DNA of 45,518 nucleotides, taken from OLB6 sp964493635. Its GTDB lineage: Bacteria; Bacteroidota; Ignavibacteria; Kapaibacteriales; Kapaibacteriaceae. Below the pieces are notes generated by a model that was not told the origin of the DNA, made no database searches, and saw only the letters and a program-made list of their open reading frames with translations. Below, one piece after another: positions 16,784 through 23,610 of this stretch; positions within the stretch are counted from its first letter, which is position 1; each line of letters opens with the position of its first letter. A program made the position numbers and the translations under genes. The DNA lies in contig CAZBOW010000015.1 of NCBI GenBank assembly GCA_964493635.1, forward strand, positions 1-45,518, written 5' to 3'.

Positions 16784-17529
16784 GAAGGCTCTTCCGTTTC
16801 TTGCAGTGCAGCTCGGGATGCAACCACGATGTCGTCAAAGGACTCGTCCTGCTGAATCCGAATAAAGGCGTTCTTGGCCAGCTCCAAAAGTGCCAAGAAG
16901 GTTACTACGATGTGCATGCGCGTGCGCCCGGTAATGAGTTCGAAGAAGCGAACACTGGGGCGCTGGCGCAGTGTGTGCAGAATCTCCTCGGACTTCTCCT
17001 CGACCGTGATCGGGAAACGCGCCACAACATGTGGCTCGGGCTCATCGGGTGCGCGTTCGATGGCACGCTTTAATGCCTTGAGAAGGTCGAACAGCGTGGC
17101 ATTCCGGTACGTTCCGTCATCCGGGACGTGTACTTGCTCGGCATCAAACACGGCACGGTAGAGCACGTACCGCTGCTCATCGGCCTGGGTTGCAAGATGC
17201 TCGGATGCTTCCTTGAATCGTTTGTATTCCAGCAGTCGACGAACGAGTTCGGCGCGGGGATCTTGTTCGTCGATCGCGGCACCATCGGTTGCCACCGACT
17301 CATTCCGCGGCAGGAGCATATGGGCCTTGATCTGCACCAGCATCGAGGCCATGACCACGAATTCCCCGGCCTGCTCCAGATCCAGCAGCTCCATGAGCTT
17401 GACGTACTCAAGAAACTCCTCGGTGATCCGCGCGATGGGGATGTCGTAGATGTCCAGTTCATCTCGTCGGATGAAGAAGAGCAGAAGGTCCAACGGACCC
17501 TCAAAGTTGCTCAGTCGTACACTATACAC
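16780..17529 (-). CDS. scpA: Segregation and condensation protein A (kleisin)
   Basis: 249 aa kleisin bridging the SMC head domains. The N-terminal signature is VRLSNFEGPLDLLLFFIRR, followed by IARITEEFLEYVKLME and the helical EFVVMASMLVQIKAHMLLP. The C-terminal winged helix includes VTFLALLELAKN. GTG 17529 is preferred: GGAGAGG lies 7 nt upstream and the overlap with the alr stop is 8 bp. A longer frame upstream has no homology. Confidence 0.92.
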   Translation of the reverse strand: MYSVRLSNFEGPLDLLLFFIRRDELDIYDIPIARITEEFLEYVKLMELLDLEQAGEFVVMASMLVQIKAHMLLPRNESVATDGAAIDEQDPRAELVRRLLEYKRFKEASEHLATQADEQRYVLYRAVFDAEQVHVPDDGTYRNATLFDLLKALKRAIERAPDEPEPHVVARFPITVEEKSEEILHTLRQRPSVRFFELITGRTRMHIVVTFLALLELAKNAFIRIQQDESFDDIVVASRAALQETEEPS

Positions 17530-18688
17530 TCGACACCTCTCCCTGCTCTCCCTGCTGGGCCACCGTGGATAAACGCCCGACAAAGGCTCGGGGAACCCGC
17601 TCGGAGATCGCTGTGAGCACCTCGTAGGGGATGCTACCGATCACCGCTGCAAGCTCCATGGCATCGATGCGTTGCACCACGCCGTCAGCCCCTTGCTGTT
17701 CACCGAGAAGGACAACAACATCTCCAATGGCGATGTTGTCGTTGCCAACATCCACCATGCAAGCATCCATACAAATGGTGCCCACAATGGGGTACTTCGT
17801 TCCGTGGATCAAACACCACGTCTTTCCCGTGAACCCACGAAAATAACCATCACCGTACCCGATTGGCAGTGTAGCAATGGTGGTTTCTTGGGAAGTAATG
17901 TACCGTCGGCCGTAACTGACACCCTCTCCGGCACCAATGCGGCGCAATCCCGTTACTGTGGTTTGCAGCGACATCACCGGGCGGAGCGCCTGCTCGGCTG
18001 TGTCAATCAACCCATATCCGTAGAGCGACAGTCCGGGTCGAACCATGGTGCAGTGGGATGCCAGCCGATGCCAGATGGATGCCGTGTTGGCCGCGTGAAC
18101 GTAGTCGAAGGTATAGCCGTGCTCCGTGGCCGTATCAACCACGGACAGAAACGTCTGCAGCTGAGCGTCTAAAAACAGAGAATCGGCCTGATCGGCTGTG
18201 GCAAAGTGAGTGCAGATTCCGCACGTGGTAAGGGCGGGCAAGGAGCGCATCGTCGACAGAAGCGAGAGCACCTGATCGGGGGCCACGCCATCGCGATGCA
18301 TGCCCGTGTCTACATAGAGGTGCACAGGAATCGTGACTCCTGCAGCTGCACCAGCGTTCGAGAGGATGCGTGCCTCCTGCTCGCTGCAGACCACAACGTG
18401 CAGACCGTGTCGAATGATACTATCGGCATCTTGGGGCGTCGTAGGCGTGATGACCAGGATGGGGGCGGTAATGCCACCAGCACGGAGCGCCTCGGCCTCG
18501 TGGACAAAGGCAACGCCAAGCATCTCGACACCCAGGTGCTGCAACACGCGAGAGGTCCCAACGAGCCCATGCCCATAGGCATTTGCCTTGACCATGGCCA
18601 GGATACGTGCTCCGGGGGCCCTGCTGCGGATCACATCAAGATTCGAGGCCAGGTGATCGAGGTTGATAACGGCAAGAGTCGTTCTCAT
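17522..18688 (-). CDS. alr: Alanine racemase
   Basis: 388 aa PLP enzyme making D-alanine for peptidoglycan. The PLP lysine is K34 in AMVKANAYGHG; the second catalytic residue is the Tyr of GVSYGRRY (~260), with the partner motifs GYGDGYFR and GTICMDACMVDV. The ATG overlaps the ansA stop (ATGA), so the 398-residue frame starting further upstream is not used. The C-terminus carries a short QQGEQGE duplication. It sits between asparaginase and scpAB in one unit. Confidence 0.95.
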   Translation of the reverse strand: MRTTLAVINLDHLASNLDVIRSRAPGARILAMVKANAYGHGLVGTSRVLQHLGVEMLGVAFVHEAEALRAGGITAPILVITPTTPQDADSIIRHGLHVVVCSEQEARILSNAGAAAGVTIPVHLYVDTGMHRDGVAPDQVLSLLSTMRSLPALTTCGICTHFATADQADSLFLDAQLQTFLSVVDTATEHGYTFDYVHAANTASIWHRLASHCTMVRPGLSLYGYGLIDTAEQALRPVMSLQTTVTGLRRIGAGEGVSYGRRYITSQETTIATLPIGYGDGYFRGFTGKTWCLIHGTKYPIVGTICMDACMVDVGNDNIAIGDVVVLLGEQQGADGVVQRIDAMELAAVIGSIPYEVLTAISERVPRAFVGRLSTVAQQGEQGEVSSV

Positions 18689-19701
18689 TCGGGACGCCCC
18701 TCGGTATGGTCGACCCACTCAAACGACTGACGAATCTGCTCGACAGAACTGCCCGACGCACACAAACACAACAATTTGATCCGAGCCTTAGGCCCATTGA
18801 GGTAGTCGGCAAAGATCACGCCGGCCTCGTAGAGCAGCTTACCCGCCCCTTCGTAAGCATAGACGTGCTCGACCCTACCAACGGGACACCGCGACACCAA
18901 CACTACGGGTAGGTTCCGCTGCATCACGCGACACAAGGCGGTAAAGACGGGCGGCGTTACGTTGCCAACGCCAAAGGCTTCCACCACCACGCCCTGTGCA
19001 CCAAGCTCCACGGCCGCGTCGATCAACGTACCATCCATGCCGGCATAGAGCTTGAACAGTGGGATGAAGGGTGGCAGGGGGCCGATGGCAATGGTTTCCC
19101 GGCGCAGCGGATGCCGATGGATGAGCACCGTTCGGTTGGTAATCCTTCCAATCGGACCAAAGTTCGGTGAGGCAAACGTTGCAACGTCGGCAGTATCAAC
19201 CTTCGTGGCCTCCGAGGCGGCAAGGATGTCGCCACCGAGGCACACGAGCACTCCATGGTCCCGAGCCGACGGATGGGCAGCCACAGCGACGGCATCACGC
19301 AGGTTCCGCGGACCATCCCAGTCGGGCTCGCTGGAGTTTCGCATCGATCCAACCACGACCACGGGCATGGTACCGCCAACGGTCAGGTCCAGGAAGTACG
19401 CTGTTTCCTCCAACGTATCCGTGCCGTGTGTGACAACCACGCCGTCGAATCCCCGATCGCGGTACGAACAGATCAAAGCCGACAGTTCGGCCATTCGTTC
19501 TGGCGTGATATGGGGGCCGGGAAACGCACCATATTCATGAACCGTCACGTTGGCACCGTGATGGATGTCCGGCACAAGCTGGAGAATCTCGCCACCCGTC
19601 AGGCTTGGGACCACGCCACCGAAACCGGCGTCGAGTGTTGAGGCGATGGTCCCACCCGTGAAGATGATCACGATGCGAGGACGGTTGGAGCTATTGTTCA
19701 T
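18685..19701 (-). CDS. ansA: L-asparaginase, cytoplasmic-type
   Basis: 338 aa. Hydrolyses asparagine to aspartate and ammonia. Two active-site threonine motifs are present: TGGTIAS (T18) and THGTDTLEET (T94, D95), with K167 in EATKVDT completing the second triad. No signal peptide, so probably the type I cytosolic form. The frame continues upstream to 19929, but that part lies antisense to the aminotransferase gene and lacks homology; ATG 19701 precedes the conserved first strand. It is first in ansA-alr-scpA-scpB and divergent from the aminotransferase, 50 bp away. Confidence 0.93.
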   Translation of the reverse strand: MNNSSNRPRIVIIFTGGTIASTLDAGFGGVVPSLTGGEILQLVPDIHHGANVTVHEYGAFPGPHITPERMAELSALICSYRDRGFDGVVVTHGTDTLEETAYFLDLTVGGTMPVVVVGSMRNSSEPDWDGPRNLRDAVAVAAHPSARDHGVLVCLGGDILAASEATKVDTADVATFASPNFGPIGRITNRTVLIHRHPLRRETIAIGPLPPFIPLFKLYAGMDGTLIDAAVELGAQGVVVEAFGVGNVTPPVFTALCRVMQRNLPVVLVSRCPVGRVEHVYAYEGAGKLLYEAGVIFADYLNGPKARIKLLCLCASGSSVEQIRQSFEWVDHTEGRPE

Positions 19702-19737
19702 GCGTGGTGCGAAAATAGGAGGCTCTGTCCGGATTCG

Positions 19738-19745
19738 TAACTTTG
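19738..19745 (+). promoter_or_regulatory. Putative -7 element TAACTTTG almost touching the start codon
   Basis: Exact TAnnTTTG ends only 6 nt before ATG 19752. If it works like Bacteroidota -7 elements, transcription would start at or within a few bases of the ATG, giving a leaderless or near-leaderless mRNA. No Shine-Dalgarno is present, which agrees. No -33 TTTG is seen at the right distance. Confidence 0.4.
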
Positions 19746-19751
19746 TATCAT

Positions 19752-20855
19752 ATGATCCGTGGTATTGAACACCTCCGCAACGTAGCAGCGTACACACCTG
19801 GCGCATCTGTCGAGCAGATCTCGAGGGAGTACGGCCTATCACATGTTGAGAAGCTGGCATCCAATGAAAACCCTCTCGGCTGCGCACCGAGCGCACGGGC
19901 AGCGGTCCTGAACGCCATGGAGTCGGCACAGGTGTATGGCGATGGTGGTGCCGCTCTGCGAGCCCGACTTGCCATCCATCATGGTGTGTCTGCCGACAGC
20001 ATTGTTGTGGGCAATGGAAGCGACGCTCTGATCCATCAGCTGATGCGCACGTTCGTCCAACCGATGGACCACGTTGTTAGCTCGCAGGGAGCCTTTGTGA
20101 GCTTCTCCATTGCTGCCAGAACGGTAGGAGCTGAACCTGATCTTGTGCCTCTGACGCCGGACTACCGCTTCGACGTGCATGCACTTGCAGCCGCCTGCCG
20201 ACCGGACACGAAGGTGATGTACATCGCCAACCCGAACAACCCGACCGGTACCTACATCACCCGCGATGAGCTCACGTGGCTGCTGGATCGCGTACCCGCC
20301 ACAACGCTGGTGGTGCTGGACGAGGCCTATGTGCAGTACGCGGCGGTCTTGGCTCCTGAAACCTACCCAGACGGCTTAACAATGCTCCGTCCAAACGTGA
20401 TGGTGCTCCGCACCTTCTCCAAGGCGTACGGATTGGCTGCGTATCGAATCGGGTACGCCGTAGGTCACCCAGACGTGATGGCATGGATGCAAAAGACAAA
20501 ACTTCCATTCGACCCCAACGCCCTGGGATGTGCCGCAGCAATCGCCGCCCTGGATGATGTGTCGTTTGTGGAGGAGACGGTCCGGCTGAATATGCGTGGA
20601 CTCACCGTTCTTCAAGAAGCGCTCAACGAGAACGGCTACGTGACCTCAGCAAGTATTGCCAACTTCGTGATGGTGGATTGTGGCAGCGCAGAGGATGCAC
20701 GTGTCTTCCATCGGTCGCTTCTGGAACGTGGGTTCATTACCCGTCCGCTCATTGGATTCGGACTTCCAACCTGTGTTCGTCTCAGCACGGGCACCGACGA
20801 TCAGAACACGCGCCTGGCTCAGGCCGTAGGCGAATTACACCGGAGTACTGTATGA
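19752..20855 (+). CDS. Class I/II PLP aminotransferase, HisC-like, probably acting on aromatic amino acids
   Basis: 367 aa. Sequence type is histidinol-phosphate aminotransferase: KLASNENPLG (34-43), NPNNPTGTY (160-168), LDEAYVQY (189-196) and the PLP lysine K224 in TFSKAYGLAAYRIGY. No other his gene is near, and its stop overlaps the ATG of 4-hydroxyphenylpyruvate dioxygenase (ATGA). HisC homologues can act on tyrosine and phenylalanine, so I infer it makes 4-hydroxyphenylpyruvate, using 2-oxoglutarate as acceptor. A true HisC role, or both, is not excluded. ATG 19752 is used rather than a TTG three codons upstream. Confidence 0.85.
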   Translation: MIRGIEHLRNVAAYTPGASVEQISREYGLSHVEKLASNENPLGCAPSARAAVLNAMESAQVYGDGGAALRARLAIHHGVSADSIVVGNGSDALIHQLMRTFVQPMDHVVSSQGAFVSFSIAARTVGAEPDLVPLTPDYRFDVHALAAACRPDTKVMYIANPNNPTGTYITRDELTWLLDRVPATTLVVLDEAYVQYAAVLAPETYPDGLTMLRPNVMVLRTFSKAYGLAAYRIGYAVGHPDVMAWMQKTKLPFDPNALGCAAAIAALDDVSFVEETVRLNMRGLTVLQEALNENGYVTSASIANFVMVDCGSAEDARVFHRSLLERGFITRPLIGFGLPTCVRLSTGTDDQNTRLAQAVGELHRSTV

Positions 20856-21961
20856 CCTCAGCAACAACCGATACCGACTTTCTGCCCATCAACGGTACCG
20901 ACTACATCGAGTTTTACGTCGGCAACGCCAAACAGTCCGCCTATTACTATCGGTCGGCTTTTGGCTACCAGCTCCTTGCCTACGCTGGACCAGAAACTGG
21001 GGTGCGCGACCGCGCATCCTATGTTCTCCAGCAAGGGAAGATCCGACTGGTGCTGACAACGCCGATGCATCCGGACAGCCCAATCACCGACCACATCGCC
21101 CGACATGGCGACGGTGTGAAGGTGCTCGCACTGTGGGTTGATGATGCTACGAAGGCCTGGCAGGAAACCACGGCACGTGGAGCGCGCAGCGCTCAAGAGC
21201 CAACGGTACTCTCGGATGCACATGGTACAGCTGTTGTCGCTTCGATTCACACCTATGGCGATACCATCCATACGTTCGTGGAGCGCAAGGACTACTCCGG
21301 CACCTTCCTGCCGGGGTACGAACCGGCGGCAGATTCGCTGGAGACGATCCCCGTTGGGCTTCTCTATGTTGACCACTGCGTTGGGAACGTTGAGTTAGGC
21401 AAGATGAACGAGTGGGTGAAGTTCTACGAAGACGTGATGGGTTTCAAGCTGCTCCTCACCTTCGATGATGCCGATATCTCCACGGAATACTCTGCATTGA
21501 TGAGCAAGGTGATGTCCAATGGCAATGGATACATCAAGTTCCCGATCAACGAGCCTGCGCCGGGATTGAAGAAGAGTCAGATCGAGGAGTACCTTGACTT
21601 TTACCACGGTCCAGGCGTTCAGCATATCGCCGTGGCGACGCATGATATCATCCACACCGTTGGCGAGCTCCGCCGACGCGGCGTGCAGTTCTTGGACATC
21701 CCGGACACCTACTACGACGACTTACTCGAGCGCGTCGGCCCGATCGACGAAGATCTTGCTGACCTTAAGCGCCTGAACATCCTTGTCGACCGCGATGATG
21801 AAGGCTACCTCCTCCAGATTTTTACGAAGCCTGTCGAGGACCGTCCGACGCTGTTCTATGAGATCATTCAGCGGAAGGGGGCTCGGTCCTTCGGCAAAGG
21901 CAACTTCCGCGCACTGTTCGTCTCGATTGAGCGCGAGCAGGAACGCCGCGGCAACCTGTAA
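20852..21961 (+). CDS. hppD: 4-hydroxyphenylpyruvate dioxygenase
   Basis: 369 aa non-haem iron enzyme turning 4-hydroxyphenylpyruvate into homogentisate, in tyrosine breakdown. Two VOC-fold halves; iron ligands H175 (VDHCVGN), H258 (VQHIAV) and E337 (FYEIIQRKG), with the family C-terminal GNFRALFVSIEREQ. ATG 20852 overlaps the aminotransferase stop; the longer frame upstream runs over that gene. No homogentisate dioxygenase or later step is in the window, so the product could also go to tocopherol- or pyomelanin-type compounds. Confidence 0.96.
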   Translation: MTSATTDTDFLPINGTDYIEFYVGNAKQSAYYYRSAFGYQLLAYAGPETGVRDRASYVLQQGKIRLVLTTPMHPDSPITDHIARHGDGVKVLALWVDDATKAWQETTARGARSAQEPTVLSDAHGTAVVASIHTYGDTIHTFVERKDYSGTFLPGYEPAADSLETIPVGLLYVDHCVGNVELGKMNEWVKFYEDVMGFKLLLTFDDADISTEYSALMSKVMSNGNGYIKFPINEPAPGLKKSQIEEYLDFYHGPGVQHIAVATHDIIHTVGELRRRGVQFLDIPDTYYDDLLERVGPIDEDLADLKRLNILVDRDDEGYLLQIFTKPVEDRPTLFYEIIQRKGARSFGKGNFRALFVSIEREQERRGNL

Positions 21962-22016
21962 GTGTATCTGCAAGATTTCTTTCAACCCATTCCATCATTA
22001 ACGTTCGGACGGGCAC

Positions 22017-23501
22017 ATGGCCTCACGATCGACCGCCAAGAGCGGATCAGCAAAGAAGACGACTACCAAAACGGCAGCGTCGGCTATCCCTCATGGCTCC
22101 CAACCATTCCTGCAGTCGGTGAACCACTACTTCGACAAGGCTGCACAACACCTCCCCCACTCGAAGGGTCTGATCGAACAGATCCGAGTGTGCAATTCCG
22201 TCTACCAGATGCAGTTTCCTGTGCGCATCAACGGAGAGATCCAAGTAATCCAGGCCTACCGTGCCGAACACAGCCATCACAAGCTGCCGTGTAAGGGTGG
22301 CATCCGGTATGCCGATTCCGTGGACCAGCAGGAAGTGGAAGCCCTTGCGGCACTGATGACCTACAAGTGCGCCGTTGTGGACGTCCCGTTCGGTGGTGGT
22401 AAGGGTGGAATCAAGATCAATCCAAAGAACTACACCGTTGATGAGCTCGAGCGTATTACGCGTCGATACACCGTGGAGCTGATCAAGAAGAACTTCATCG
22501 GACCGGAAGTTGACGTTCCGGCTCCAGACTATGGCACCGGACCGCGTGAAATGGCGTGGATTGCTGACACCTACCAGACGTTCGAAAAGGATAACATCAA
22601 CGCACTGGCATGTACCACGGGTAAGCCTGTGGGGCAGGGTGGTGTACGAGGCCGCACGGCGGCTACGGGCCGGGGCCTGTTCTTCTCGGTGCGTGAAGCA
22701 GTCAACGATGCCATGCTGATGAAGAAACTCGGGATGACAACAGGCTTTGCCGACAAGCGCGTTGTTGTGCAGGGTTTTGGTAACGTGGGGTACCACGCAG
22801 CAAAGTTCCTCCAAGAGGGCGGAGCCACGGTGATCGGCATCATTGAGTACGACGGTGCCGTGGTCAATCCCAAGGGGATTGATGTAGAGGCTTTGGCTGC
22901 GCATCGGAATGCCACAGGATCAATCACGAAGTTCCCGGGTGGCAAGACCGTCAAGGATGCTGCATCCGTTCTGGAGTTGGAGTGCGAGATCTTGGTTCCA
23001 GCAGCACTGGAGTCGCAGATCTACAAGGAGAATGCACCTCGCATCAAAGCAAAGCTGATTGCCGAGGGTGCCAACGGACCGATCACCTCCCATGCCGAAG
23101 AGATCCTGCTCAAGAAAGGCGTCTTTGTGATGCCGGACATGTACGTCAACGCCGGTGGCGTTGTCGTGTCGTACTTCGAGTGGCTGAAGAATATCTCTCA
23201 CGTGCGGTTTGGCCGCATGGACAAGCGCTTTGAAGAGGGATCCAACACGCGCATGATCGACACGATCGAGAAGATGACGGGCAAATCGCTCACCTCCAGC
23301 GAACGCTCAATCATTGCTCGCGGTGCAGATGAGGAAGACATCGTCAATTCCGGACTGGAGGACACCATGATTGGGGCGTACCACGCCATCATGGATACAC
23401 TTCGCTCCAGCAAGAAAATCAACGACATGCGGACAGCAGCGTTTGTGAATTCCGTTAACAAGATTGCCGAGTCGTACTTGCAACTGGGCATCTTCCCGTA
23501 A
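22017..23501 (+). CDS. gdhA: Glutamate dehydrogenase, eukaryote-like subclass with antenna-like C-terminal insert
   Basis: 494 aa, longer than most bacterial forms. Interconverts glutamate and 2-oxoglutarate plus ammonia. Substrate and catalytic lysines: K93 (PCKGGIRY), K117 (MTYKCAVVDVPF) and K129 (GGGKGG); VPAPDYGTG carries the catalytic Asp; VVQGFGNVG binds the dinucleotide. Two unusual parts: a Ser/Thr/Lys-rich N-terminal tail (2-22), and residues ~400-455 between YFEWLKN and EEDIVNSG, which align in order with the antenna region of animal mitochondrial GDH but are about ten residues shorter. It lies 55 bp after hppD and could recycle the glutamate formed by the aminotransferase. A strong hairpin terminator follows. 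Confidence 0.95.
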   Translation: MASRSTAKSGSAKKTTTKTAASAIPHGSQPFLQSVNHYFDKAAQHLPHSKGLIEQIRVCNSVYQMQFPVRINGEIQVIQAYRAEHSHHKLPCKGGIRYADSVDQQEVEALAALMTYKCAVVDVPFGGGKGGIKINPKNYTVDELERITRRYTVELIKKNFIGPEVDVPAPDYGTGPREMAWIADTYQTFEKDNINALACTTGKPVGQGGVRGRTAATGRGLFFSVREAVNDAMLMKKLGMTTGFADKRVVVQGFGNVGYHAAKFLQEGGATVIGIIEYDGAVVNPKGIDVEALAAHRNATGSITKFPGGKTVKDAASVLELECEILVPAALESQIYKENAPRIKAKLIAEGANGPITSHAEEILLKKGVFVMPDMYVNAGGVVVSYFEWLKNISHVRFGRMDKRFEEGSNTRMIDTIEKMTGKSLTSSERSIIARGADEEDIVNSGLEDTMIGAYHAIMDTLRSSKKINDMRTAAFVNSVNKIAESYLQLGIFP

Positions 23502-23531
23502 TTCCGGTACTCAGCTCCGTCTCACACAAGA

Positions 23532-23574
23532 ATAAAGGGCATCCAACTCCTGAGTTGGATGCCCTTTATCTTTT
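23532..23574 (+). terminator. Strong intrinsic terminator between convergent genes
   Basis: A perfect 17-bp stem (23532-23548 with 23553-23569), a 4-nt loop, then ATCTTTT. It ends the aminotransferase-hppD-gdh unit, and by symmetry may also serve the minus-strand T9SS-type protein that stops at 23611, though the T-run on that side is short. Confidence 0.93.
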
Positions 23575-23610
23575 GCGATCTTTCGCGGTGTTTCGTACAG
23601 GTCTTGTGGC

